Shown piece by piece: positions 17,621-25,544 of a DNA stretch of 64,000 nt (the first letter of the stretch is position 1; each line of letters opens with the position of its first letter). Both the position numbers and the translations under genes were made by a program. Source of the DNA: Paracoccaceae bacterium (GTDB lineage Bacteria; Pseudomonadota; Alphaproteobacteria; Rhodobacterales; Rhodobacteraceae); contig JAFWNM010000004.1 of NCBI GenBank assembly GCA_017510335.1, positions 62,001 to 126,000 of the forward strand, read 5' to 3'. The notes beneath the pieces are model-generated. The model had not been told where the DNA came from. It saw only the letters and a program-made list of their open reading frames with translations, and made no database searches.

Positions 17621-18469
17621 ATGGTCGATGATCCGAAAACGCGTGTGTCAACCGACTGGCTTGCCGCCCACCTGAATGACCCTGACCTGCGCATTCTGGA
17701 TGCAAGCTGGTATATGCCCGCGCAGAACCGCGATGCGCGCGCCGAATATGACGCAGGACACATTCCCGGTGCCCGCTTCTTCGATATTGATGACATCAGC
17801 GACCACCGGTCTGCATTGCCGCATATGGCGCCCCCTGTGGAAAAATTCATGTCGCGCCTGCGCGCCATGGGGGTGGGCGATGGCCATCAGGTGGTCATCT
17901 ATGACGGCGCGGGGCTGTTTTCCGCTGCGCGCGTGTGGTGGCTGTTTCGCCTGATGGGGAAAACCGATGTCGCGGTGCTGGACGGCGGTTTTCCCAAATG
18001 GCAGGCCGAAGGGCGCGCGATCGAGGATATGCCCCCCCTGCTGCGTGAACGCCACATGACAGTCCAGCGTCAGGCCCATCTGGTCAAGGATGTGTCGCAG
18101 GTCGCTGCCGCCGTAAAGCTGGGCGACTGGCAAATTGTGGATGCACGCGCCGCCGCGCGCTTTCGCGGGGATGAACCGGAACCGCGCGAAGGATTGCGGG
18201 CAGGCCATATGCCGGGCGCACTGAACCTGCCGTTTTCCAACCTGCTGCAGGCGGATGGCACCCTGAAAACGGGCGATGCGTTGCGCGCTGCGTTCAACGA
18301 TGCTGGCGTCGATCTGGAACGCCCGGTTATTACCACCTGCGGGTCGGGCATTACAGCGGCGGTCCTTAGCCTTGGGTTGGAAATACTGGGCCATCGCAAC
18401 CATGCGCTTTATGACGGGTCATGGGCGGAATGGGGCATGTTCCCCGACCTGAAGGTAGAAACCGGATGA
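17621..18469 (+). CDS. sseA: 3-mercaptopyruvate sulfurtransferase
   Basis: A 282-residue protein of two rhodanese domains. The N-terminal one (about residues 10-140) has LRILDASWYMPAQNRDA and AEYDAGHIPGARFFDIDDIS and lacks a catalytic Cys. The C-terminal domain has the nucleophile Cys240 in TTCGSGITAAVL; the CGSGxT loop is typical for mercaptopyruvate rather than thiosulfate sulfurtransferases. It moves sulfur from 3-mercaptopyruvate to thiol or cyanide acceptors. The start ATG before VDDPKTRVSTDW follows gggggatttc. Its stop overlaps the start of the acetyltransferase (ATGA). Confidence 0.94.
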   Translation: MVDDPKTRVSTDWLAAHLNDPDLRILDASWYMPAQNRDARAEYDAGHIPGARFFDIDDISDHRSALPHMAPPVEKFMSRLRAMGVGDGHQVVIYDGAGLFSAARVWWLFRLMGKTDVAVLDGGFPKWQAEGRAIEDMPPLLRERHMTVQRQAHLVKDVSQVAAAVKLGDWQIVDARAAARFRGDEPEPREGLRAGHMPGALNLPFSNLLQADGTLKTGDALRAAFNDAGVDLERPVITTCGSGITAAVLSLGLEILGHRNHALYDGSWAEWGMFPDLKVETG

Positions 18470-19026
18470 CAGGCTTTCGCGCGGGTCAGACTGTGCCCTA
18501 CACAGTCACTTTTCTGGAAATGACGCAACGCCCCGGTTATGGCTGGCCCCCCACGCCAAACGGTATGTCCGGTGCCCTGCTGAAGGCCGACACCCCGCCT
18601 GTATGGTATTTTCGCGCGCTCTATGATGCGGTCGGGCAGGATTACGCGTGGACGGACATTCATAGCAGCGAAGATGACCAGATTGCCGATTGGCTGAATT
18701 CCCCCGATGTTGCGCTGTATTCGCTGATCGACAAGGGATGGCCGCAGGGTTTTTTCCTGCTGGACTGGCGAGAGCAGACCTCCTGCGAGTTGTGCTATTT
18801 CGGGCTGGTGCCCGAAAGCGTCGGGCGCGGACTGGGGGCGTGGATGTTGCGCACCGCCATTCTGACCGCATGGGAGCGCGAAGGTCTGCAAAAGCTGACC
18901 GTGAACACCTGCACGCTGGACCATCCGCGCGCGCTGGTTCAATATCAGAAATACGGATTTACCCCTGTCCGGCAGGAAGAACGCGCGCGCGTTCTAGTCC
19001 GTGACTGGACCCCTGCCACCAGCTAA
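18466..19026 (+). CDS. GNAT family N-acetyltransferase
   Basis: A 186-residue acetyltransferase. The acetyl-CoA pyrophosphate loop is seen as VPESVGRGLGAWMLRTAI, following CELCYFGL, and the end has LTVNTCTLDHPRALVQYQKYGF, the usual strand 6-7 and Tyr region. Substrate is unknown. The start ATG overlaps the sseA stop codon by four bases (ATGA), so translation is coupled and both belong to one operon; a start inside sseA is not needed. The aminotransferase starts 10 bases downstream, which suggests a three-gene unit dealing with sulfur and amino acids. Confidence 0.87.
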   Translation: MTGFRAGQTVPYTVTFLEMTQRPGYGWPPTPNGMSGALLKADTPPVWYFRALYDAVGQDYAWTDIHSSEDDQIADWLNSPDVALYSLIDKGWPQGFFLLDWREQTSCELCYFGLVPESVGRGLGAWMLRTAILTAWEREGLQKLTVNTCTLDHPRALVQYQKYGFTPVRQEERARVLVRDWTPATS

Positions 19027-19036
19027 GGTGCCCAAG

Positions 19037-20218
19037 ATGTTCGAAATCCTGCCCGACCCCAAGCTTGACGGGATCATTGCCCTGATGCAGGCCTTTGCGG
19101 CTGATCCGCGCATGGGCAAGATCGACCTTGGCGTGGGCGTCTACCGCGATGAGGCCGGGCGCACCCCTGTCATGCAGGCCGTAAAACAGGCCGAGGCGCA
19201 TATTGTCGCCACGCAGGAAAGCAAAACTTACCTGTCCCTTGCCGGTGATACGGCGTTTCTTGACGCCATGGAAGGGTTGCTGCTGGGCGGCGCGGTGCCC
19301 CACGCGCGGGTGGCCGCGGTGGGCACACCGGGCGGCACTGCGGCGGTGCGCCAGATTGCCGAACTGGTCCGCCTTGTGCGGGACGACGCCACAATCTGGA
19401 TAAGCGCGCAGACATGGCCGAACCACGCACCCCTGATCGCTGCGGCGGGCCTGAAACCGCGCCCTTACCGCTATCAGGATGCGGCGGGGGCAATGCTGGA
19501 CCGCGATGGCATGTTCGCAGATCTGGCGGGCGTGGCGCCCGGGGATGTGGTGCTGCTGCACGGCTGCTGCCACAACCCCACCGGCATTGACCTAAGCGTG
19601 CAGGATTGGGCCGAAATGGCCGCGTTGCTGGATCGCACCGGCGCTGTGCCCTTCGTGGATATGGCCTATCAGGGCTTTGGCGAAGGGGTGAACGCCGATG
19701 CAGGCGGGCTGCGCCATCTGGCCGCGCGACTGCCGGAAGTTCTGGTTGCCGCCAGTTGTTCCAAGAATTTCGGGCTGTACCGCGAACGTGTGGGGGTGGC
19801 GATGGCCATTGTGCCCGAAGCGCACAAGGCCCGTCTGGCGGGCGCGCTGGCCAGTCTGAACCGCCAGAATTTCGCATTTCCCCCTGATCATGGCGGGCGC
19901 GTGGTCAGCACCATTCTGAATGACACCGCGCTGAAACATGTCTGGCAGACCGAACTTGAAGACATGCGCACCCGTGTCGCCCAAAACCGCCGCATCCTTG
20001 CTGCGGCGCTGCGTGCAGAAACTGGCGCAAGCAGGTTTGACGCGATTGAACACCAACAGGGCATGTTCTCGCTTCTGCCGCTGACCGGCGCACAGGTCGA
20101 ATGCCTGCGCGCGGATCATGGTATCTATATGTTATGGGACGGGCGCACCAATATGGCGGGGCTGAACAGCCAGACAATTCCGGTTCTGGCCCAAGCCATC
20201 GCAAAAGTGATGGCCTGA
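19037..20218 (+). CDS. Aromatic amino acid / aspartate aminotransferase
   Basis: A 393-residue fold-type I PLP enzyme of the AspC/TyrB group. It begins FEILPDPKLDGIIALMQAF. The DLGVGVYRDEAG segment, HGCCHNPTGIDLS (Asn for the cofactor), FVDMAYQGFGEG (Asp and Tyr for the cofactor), CSKNFGLYRERVG (Schiff-base Lys) and MLWDGRTNMAGLN (substrate Arg) are all in place. It transfers the amino group between aspartate or aromatic amino acids and 2-oxoglutarate. Motifs do not separate aspartate from aromatic preference. It lies 10 bases after the acetyltransferase and near sseA; cysteine transamination would feed 3-mercaptopyruvate to SseA, which is an inference. Confidence 0.92.
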   Translation: MFEILPDPKLDGIIALMQAFAADPRMGKIDLGVGVYRDEAGRTPVMQAVKQAEAHIVATQESKTYLSLAGDTAFLDAMEGLLLGGAVPHARVAAVGTPGGTAAVRQIAELVRLVRDDATIWISAQTWPNHAPLIAAAGLKPRPYRYQDAAGAMLDRDGMFADLAGVAPGDVVLLHGCCHNPTGIDLSVQDWAEMAALLDRTGAVPFVDMAYQGFGEGVNADAGGLRHLAARLPEVLVAASCSKNFGLYRERVGVAMAIVPEAHKARLAGALASLNRQNFAFPPDHGGRVVSTILNDTALKHVWQTELEDMRTRVAQNRRILAAALRAETGASRFDAIEHQQGMFSLLPLTGAQVECLRADHGIYMLWDGRTNMAGLNSQTIPVLAQAIAKVMA

Positions 20219-20261
20219 TCACGCAACCGCGCGGGTCAGGGCCGGCCTTATGGGCGCGGGC

Positions 20262-20275
20262 TTGACCCAGATCAA
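20262..20275 (+). promoter_or_regulatory. FNR/FnrL-type binding site upstream of msrPQ
   Basis: ttgacccagatcaa matches the Rhodobacter FnrL pattern TTGAT-N4-ATCAA with one change in the left half. Its centre lies 131 bases before the msrP start codon in the intergenic region. A class II position would put the transcript start near 20310. Confidence 0.55.
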
Positions 20276-20304
20276 ACATCGCGCTGTGAATTTATGGGAC
20301 ACTT

Positions 20305-20336
20305 GCACGGGGCCAGGTGCCAAGCCTGCCCCGTGC
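20305..20336 (+). promoter_or_regulatory. Strong leader hairpin before msrP
   Basis: gcacggggccagg (20305-20317) pairs with cctgccccgtgc (20325-20336), twelve base pairs with one bulged C and a 7-base loop. It could end the aminotransferase transcript or form part of the msrP leader. The following tttgcttgtg is only moderately T-rich. Confidence 0.5.
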
Positions 20337-20399
20337 GTGTTTGCTTGTGTCTTCCAGACAGCGCCTCTTTTGCCCGCCTTGCAACCAAGAACAGTGACA

Positions 20400-21335
20400 A
20401 TGCCGAAATTTTGCTACCCCATACCCCGCGCAACCGAAATCACCCCGAAAGCGGCCTTTCTGAACCGGCGTGCCGTTATCGCCGGGCTTGGGGCTGGCGT
20501 GGCGTTTGGCCTGTCGGGTTTGCCGATGACTGCACGCGCGGATGTCATGGCGGATGTGGCCCCCGGCCCCTATTCCACCGATGAAGCCCTGACCACAAAA
20601 GAGGTCGCAACCGGCTATTGCAATTTCTTCGAATTTGGCCCGGCCAAGGATGACCCAGCACAGCACGCCCATAGGCTGCAAACCGACCCTTGGTCCGTGG
20701 ACATAGGCGGGTTGGCAGACACCCCCGGCCCGATGGATATGGACGACCTGCTGCGCCGTTTCCCGCTGCAGGAACGCATTTACCGCCTGCGCTGTGTGGA
20801 AGCGTGGTCAATGGTCATTCCGTGGATCGGGTTTCCGCTGGCCGACCTGCTGGCGCATGTGGGGGTGCAATCGGGGGCGCGCTATGTGCAGTTCGACTCC
20901 TTTGACGATATGTCGGTGATGCCGCAACAGGCGCGGACGCTGCTGGACTGGCCCTATACCGAAGCGCTGCGCCTGGACGAAGCGATGCACCCGCTGACAT
21001 TTCTGGCCGTGGGGATGTATGGCGAGCGGATGCCAAACCAGAACGGTGCCCCCATCCGGCTGGTGGTGCCATGGAAATACGGGTTCAAATCCATCAAATC
21101 CATCAAGCGCATTTCCCTTCTGGCGGACCAACCTGTGCCGACATGGCACGCCAAGTCGCCGCGCGAATACGGGTTTTACGCGAATGTGAACCCGTCAGTG
21201 CGCCACCCGCGCTGGCATCAGGCCACAGAACGGCGCCTGCATGACGGAACCCGCATCAGAACCGAAATGTTCAATGGCTATGGCGATCTTGTTGCCGATC
21301 TGTATGCAGGCATGGATCTGGAACAGAACTATTGA
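20400..21335 (+). CDS. msrP: Protein-methionine-sulfoxide reductase catalytic subunit MsrP
   Basis: A 311-residue periplasmic molybdopterin enzyme (YedY family) that reduces methionine sulfoxide in envelope proteins, rescuing them from oxidation by hypochlorous acid and similar oxidants. A Tat-type signal is present: FLNRRAVIAGLGAGVAFGL, with the twin Arg, then a cut near TARADV. Cys132 in YRLRCVEAWSMVIPWIGFPL would ligate the molybdenum. Other family motifs are NFFEFGPAKDDP, FDSFDDM, LAVGMYGERMPNQNGAPIRL and VPWKYGFKSIKSI. The start follows agtgacaa and gives normal length. msrQ starts 14 bases after the stop. Confidence 0.96.
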   Translation: MPKFCYPIPRATEITPKAAFLNRRAVIAGLGAGVAFGLSGLPMTARADVMADVAPGPYSTDEALTTKEVATGYCNFFEFGPAKDDPAQHAHRLQTDPWSVDIGGLADTPGPMDMDDLLRRFPLQERIYRLRCVEAWSMVIPWIGFPLADLLAHVGVQSGARYVQFDSFDDMSVMPQQARTLLDWPYTEALRLDEAMHPLTFLAVGMYGERMPNQNGAPIRLVVPWKYGFKSIKSIKRISLLADQPVPTWHAKSPREYGFYANVNPSVRHPRWHQATERRLHDGTRIRTEMFNGYGDLVADLYAGMDLEQNY

Positions 21336-21349
21336 AACCGGCAGGCACA

Positions 21350-21931
21350 ATGACGGGTGTAATACGCTGGGCCACCTGGCTGGCAGGTGCCCTGCCGGGC
21401 GCGTGGCTGTATTGGCAATGGCAGCGCGGCACCCTGGGCGTTGTGCCCGCAGAAGTGCTGTTGCACCAGACCGGGCGGTTTGCCCTGCTTTTGCTGATGG
21501 CCACCCTTGCGCTGGGGTTTGCGCATTTTCTGACGAACTGGCGTGCCTTATTTGCCGCGCGTCGCCCGCTTGGCGTTTGGACATTTCTGTATGCGCTGGC
21601 GCATGCCAGCATATGGCTGCTTCTGGACCAAGGCGGGTTCATTGAATTCGCAGCCGATGAACTGCGCAAGATGCTGCATCTTCAGCTTGGGCTTGCTGCC
21701 CTTTTGCTGATGCTGCCTCTTGCGCTGACATCAGTTGACGCGGCCCCGCGCATTTTGGGGTTTCCTGTCTGGAAGAAGCTGCATTTGCTGGTCTGGCCCA
21801 CAGCATTCATTGCCATCATGCATGCATGGGTGGTGTCGCGGTTTGAAAACCCGCTGGTTCTGGCGCTTGCGGGGCTAAGCGCCTTCTTCATGGCCAGCAG
21901 GATATATGCCCGCATCCGTCACGGGCGATAG
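21350..21931 (+). CDS. msrQ: Heme-binding membrane subunit MsrQ
   Basis: A 193-residue inner-membrane b-type heme protein of the ferric-reductase-like family. It passes electrons from the quinone pool to periplasmic MsrP. About five to six membrane helices are visible, with histidines at conserved places in the helices (LLHQTGRFALLLL, LGFAHFLTNWRALF, LYALAHASIWLLL, LHLLVWPTAFIAIMHAW). A TTG that overlaps the msrP stop is a possible alternative start; the ATG before TGVIRWATW is preferred because ggcagg lies at good spacing. Together with msrP it forms a two-gene operon. Confidence 0.95.
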   Translation: MTGVIRWATWLAGALPGAWLYWQWQRGTLGVVPAEVLLHQTGRFALLLLMATLALGFAHFLTNWRALFAARRPLGVWTFLYALAHASIWLLLDQGGFIEFAADELRKMLHLQLGLAALLLMLPLALTSVDAAPRILGFPVWKKLHLLVWPTAFIAIMHAWVVSRFENPLVLALAGLSAFFMASRIYARIRHGR

Positions 21932-22012
21932 GGGCGGGCGCTGTGTTTTACAACGCGCCTGAAATCACGCTAGATACATAGCAATGCGACACCATAACCC
22001 CAAGGGCACCCC

Positions 22013-22933
22013 ATGGACCCACGCCTGCGCCTGCGCCATTTGCGCTGTTTTCTGGAAACCGCGCGGCTGGAAAGCCTGAGCGCGGCCGCAACCGCGTTGC
22101 ATGTTTCCCAACCGGCGGCGTCCAAAACCATCCGCGAACTGGAAGATATTCTGGGCGTGCCCCTGTTTGACCGCACAGGCCGCAGACTGGTGCTGACCCC
22201 GTCGGGCAAGCTGTTCCAGCAACATGCAGGCGGGGCCATGCTGGCACTTGAACGCGCCCAAAGCCTTGCGCGCAATGCCCCTGAACGTGTGACCAGACTG
22301 GTTGTGGGCATTCTGCCCACTGTGGCAACAGATGTGTTTCCGCGCGCTGCGCTGGCCTTTTATCAGGACATGCCCAATTGCACCTTGCGTGTGTCAACAG
22401 GACCAAACTGGGTGCTGCTGTCACAACTGCGCGAAGGCGCCCTTGACCTGACGGTGGGGCGCATGCCCAATCCCGGACAAATGACGGGGCTTGCCTTCCA
22501 GCAACTATATTCGGAACAGGTTGTGCTGGTGGTGCGCCCGGGCCACCCGCTGACCAAAACCGGCGCAGTGGCAGAAAACCTGGGTAAATTTCCCTTGGTG
22601 CTGCCGCCAGGCGGGGCGGTCATTGCACCGGCGGTGCAGTCCTATCTGCTTAGCATCGGGTTGCAACATGCACCGGCCGCGTTTGAAAGTGTGTCGCTTG
22701 CCTTCGGGCGCAAGGTGGTGCAGATGTCCGATGCGGTCTGGTTCATTTCTGCTGGGGTTGTCAGCGATGAAATCCGGCAGGGCAGCTTGCGCGCGCTTGA
22801 TCTGGGAACCAGCCTTATGGCCGGTCCTGTGGGCATTTGCACCCGTGCCGACACACCGCCAAGCCCCGAAAGCACCGCCATGGTGGCGGCACTGCAGCGT
22901 TTGTTTTCCGCGCCCGCCCCCAAGGACATATGA
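22013..22933 (+). CDS. pcaQ: LysR-family regulator PcaQ
   Basis: A 306-residue LysR-type regulator. The winged helix-turn-helix (residues 5-65) reads LRLRHLRCFLETARLESLSA and then NLS-like VSQPAASKTIRELEDILGV, and the effector domain contains RVSTGPNWVLLSQLREGALD, VGRMPNPGQMTGL and YSEQVVLVVRPGHPL. These are hallmarks of PcaQ, which activates the protocatechuate (beta-ketoadipate) genes in response to beta-carboxy-muconate-type intermediates. Neighbouring genes are not pca genes. An ATAACC word at 21994, 14 bases before its ATG, resembles a half-site of the known PcaQ box (ATAACC-N4-GGTTAA), which would suit autoregulation; the other half is poor. Confidence 0.88.
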   Translation: MDPRLRLRHLRCFLETARLESLSAAATALHVSQPAASKTIRELEDILGVPLFDRTGRRLVLTPSGKLFQQHAGGAMLALERAQSLARNAPERVTRLVVGILPTVATDVFPRAALAFYQDMPNCTLRVSTGPNWVLLSQLREGALDLTVGRMPNPGQMTGLAFQQLYSEQVVLVVRPGHPLTKTGAVAENLGKFPLVLPPGGAVIAPAVQSYLLSIGLQHAPAAFESVSLAFGRKVVQMSDAVWFISAGVVSDEIRQGSLRALDLGTSLMAGPVGICTRADTPPSPESTAMVAALQRLFSAPAPKDI

Positions 22934-22940
22934 ACGCGCG

Positions 22941-24542
22941 TTACTGCGCGGCGTCCATCCGGCTGATGATCTGCGCCTGATTGGCAAGATGGGCAATCTG
23001 CCCCGGCAGCAACAGACAGCGCTGTTTGGCAAGGGCCTGAATGCGGGCGGGCGTGCTGTCATCTGCCTGCGCGCGCAGCCAGAACGCCAGATCGGCGAGC
23101 GCGATCGTCACCTGCATGAATTCGCTGGCCAACTCGCGCGGGCGCGCAGCTGTATCCGCACGCAGGTCGGTCCATGCGCGCAACCCGTCCCGAAGGGAGT
23201 CTGACATCAGGTTATCGGCAATCTGGCCAATCCACGCGGCAAAGGCGTCAGCTTGCGCGCCACCGTCATGCTTCAGGCCGCGCGTGGCAAGTGTGGTGGC
23301 ATGAATACCGTTCGCACCTTCATAAATCGCGCAGATGCGCGCATCGCGGTAGGTTTGTTCCACGCGGTATTCATGCAGATAGCCGTACCCCCCCAGCACC
23401 TGAATGGCCAGTTCAGCGGCTTGCGTTCCGGCATCAGACCCGCAAACCTTGGCAACAGGTGTCAGGAAATCTGCCAGCGCATGATTTCCGGTTTCCAATG
23501 CGACCAGTGCGGAATGCGTCAGCGCGCGCGCGGACACCGCCAGCGCATCGGCCCGGTCAATCATGCGGCGCACATCGGCGTGGCGGTCAAGTGTGACGGG
23601 GCGCCCATCCGCACCACGCCCCTGCACGCGCTGCGCGGCATAGGCGGCGGCGGCGGCATGCGCGCGCGCGGCATGGGCCACGCCCTGCAAGGCGACATCA
23701 AGGCGGGCGTGGTTCATCAAGGTGAACATGGCCGCCAGCCCTTGGCCGGGTGCGCCGATCAATTCGCCCTGCGCCCCGTCAAAGGCCATCTGGCAGGTAG
23801 GCGAGGCATGCAGGCCCATCTTTTCTTCAATCCGGGTGACAGTCACTGAATTGCGCGCCCCGTCTGCCAGCACCGCCGGACAGGCGAACAGGCTAAGCCC
23901 CCGGATGCCATCAGGGCCAGTCCGGGCCAGAACCAGATGCAGGATATTGTCACTCAGGTTCTGGTCACCGCCGGAAATGAATATCTTTTCACCCGTGATG
24001 CGCCAGCCTTGCGCGGTATTTTCCGCCTTGGTGCGCACGCCCGACAAGTCGGACCCTGCCCCCGGTTCGGTCAGGCACATGGTCGCCAGCCAGTCGCCTG
24101 TTACCAGTGGCGCAATAAAGCGGGCCTGCTGATCGGCATTGCCGTATTGCATAAGCAGGCGGATTGCACCGGGCACAAGCCCTGTCACCATTTGCAGGGA
24201 ATGGCATGCGCCCGAAAAAATTTCCGACACCGCAGCGTGAACCGCGCCGCCCACCCCTTGGCCGCCGAAGGCTTCAGGCGCGGTCAGGCCCTGCCAGCCA
24301 TCCGCCGCCATATCCCGAAACACCGCATCAAACCCGTCGGGCATGACCACGCGCCCGTTTTGCAAACGACACCCCTGCCTGTCGCCTGCTTCATCAAGGG
24401 GCGCTATGCGACCTTCGGCAAAAGCCGCGAAATGCTGGACAATCTCGGCGGCCAGTTCGCCATCCCAATCCGGGGTTGCAGCGGCACCAGCGAAGTCAAG
24501 CGACCAAAGAATGTCATCAACAGGGGCAGTAAACGGCGTCAT
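22941..24542 (-). CDS. Acyl-CoA dehydrogenase
   Basis: A 533-residue FAD-dependent enzyme that makes the alpha,beta-double bond in acyl-CoA. After an N-terminal helical region come MCLTEPGAGSDLSGVRTKAE (FAD binding), GEKIFISGGDQNLSDN, and a C-terminal domain with VLGGYGYLHEYRVEQTYRDA and AIYEGANGIHA; the Glu in YEGAN is the expected catalytic base. An additional C-terminal helical part makes it longer than short-chain enzymes (about 380), resembling the DmdC/AcdC-like group. Twelve bases separate its start from the upstream SDR stop, so SDR and dehydrogenase form an operon likely acting on one acyl-CoA pathway. Substrate is not determined. Confidence 0.93.
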   Translation of the reverse strand: MTPFTAPVDDILWSLDFAGAAATPDWDGELAAEIVQHFAAFAEGRIAPLDEAGDRQGCRLQNGRVVMPDGFDAVFRDMAADGWQGLTAPEAFGGQGVGGAVHAAVSEIFSGACHSLQMVTGLVPGAIRLLMQYGNADQQARFIAPLVTGDWLATMCLTEPGAGSDLSGVRTKAENTAQGWRITGEKIFISGGDQNLSDNILHLVLARTGPDGIRGLSLFACPAVLADGARNSVTVTRIEEKMGLHASPTCQMAFDGAQGELIGAPGQGLAAMFTLMNHARLDVALQGVAHAARAHAAAAAYAAQRVQGRGADGRPVTLDRHADVRRMIDRADALAVSARALTHSALVALETGNHALADFLTPVAKVCGSDAGTQAAELAIQVLGGYGYLHEYRVEQTYRDARICAIYEGANGIHATTLATRGLKHDGGAQADAFAAWIGQIADNLMSDSLRDGLRAWTDLRADTAARPRELASEFMQVTIALADLAFWLRAQADDSTPARIQALAKQRCLLLPGQIAHLANQAQIISRMDAAQ

Positions 24543-24553
24543 TTCCGGTGTCC

Positions 24554-25321
24554 TTATTTGGGCGCCAAACGGACAGCGCTATCAAGGCGGATGATTTCGC
24601 CATTCAGAATCGGGTTTTCCACAATCTGCTGGACCAGCATCGCAAATTCGTCCGGATGGCCAAGGCGTGACGGAAACGGCAGGCTGGATTCCAACGAGGC
24701 GCGAATTTCAGGGGTCAGTCCCGCACTCATTCCGGTTTCAAACAACCCCGGTGCCACCGCCATGACACGAATGCCCACCCGCGCCAGTTCGCGCGCGGCA
24801 GGCAGGGTCAGGGACGCCACCCCCCCCTTGGACGCGGCATAGGCCGCCTGCCCGATTTGCCCGTCCTGCCATGCCACAGATGTGGTGTTCACGATCACGC
24901 CACGCGCACCGTCACTGTCCACCGGGTCCATGGCCGCCATGCCCTTGGCGGCATGGGACAGCACAATATATGTGCCCAGAAGATTGACCCGCAAGGTGCG
25001 TTCAAACAGGTCAATCGGCAGGTCACCGTCGCGCGGCAGGATACGCGACGCAGTGCCAATGCCGGCACAATTGACCACGATGCGCGGTGCCGAACCGAAG
25101 GCGGATTGCGTTGCGGCAAATGCTGCGGCCACGCTTGCGGTATCGGACACATCTGCCGCAACCGCCAGCCCGCCAATGTCCTGCGCGACGGCATCAGCGC
25201 TGTCCATGCCACGGTCCAGCACCACGACCCGTGCGCCCGCCGCCGCAAGCCTGCGCGCAGTTGCCGCGCCCAGACCGCTGCCGCCCCCCGTCACCAAGGC
25301 AATCATGTTCAAGATTTCCAT
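24554..25321 (-). CDS. SDR family oxidoreductase (3-hydroxyacyl-CoA dehydrogenase-like)
   Basis: A 255-residue short-chain dehydrogenase. The NAD-binding loop is VTGGGSGLGAATARRLA, followed by NCAGIG (the NNAG equivalent), and the catalytic Ser-Tyr-Lys is visible as NTTSVAWQDGQIGQAAYAAS ending in K. The region FPSRLGHPDEFAMLVQQIVENP is characteristic for the HSD17B10 / 3-hydroxy-2-methylbutyryl-CoA dehydrogenase group. It probably oxidises a 3-hydroxyacyl-CoA, acting with the acyl-CoA dehydrogenase next to it. The start is the ATG behind gagggtg; an ATG five codons on is an alternative. Confidence 0.88.
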   Translation of the reverse strand: MEILNMIALVTGGGSGLGAATARRLAAAGARVVVLDRGMDSADAVAQDIGGLAVAADVSDTASVAAAFAATQSAFGSAPRIVVNCAGIGTASRILPRDGDLPIDLFERTLRVNLLGTYIVLSHAAKGMAAMDPVDSDGARGVIVNTTSVAWQDGQIGQAAYAASKGGVASLTLPAARELARVGIRVMAVAPGLFETGMSAGLTPEIRASLESSLPFPSRLGHPDEFAMLVQQIVENPILNGEIIRLDSAVRLAPK

Positions 25322-25494
25322 CGCACCCTCATCAGAACCGGATACGCCCGAACAAGCAAGGCCTGTGCAGGCCCCCCGCGCTGCCGGGCAAAAGCCCGAA
25401 ACCAAGTAAACTGTTATTAGAAGTAACTATCAGTCGGATTTGGTCCTTGCAACACCCAATCCCGTACGCCATGCGGACAGCCAGAAATGCGAAA

Positions 25495-25519
25495 GCCCCC
25501 CGACATGGTGCCGGGGGGC
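25495..25519 (-). terminator. Terminator of the BMP-type transporter operon
   Basis: On the minus strand gcccccc and ggggggc form a 7-bp stem with an 11-base loop, followed by tttcgcattt. It lies 26 bases after the stop codon of the substrate-binding protein gene. Confidence 0.75.
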
Positions 25520-25544
25520 CAGAAAACGGGAACCTGTCGCAAGC

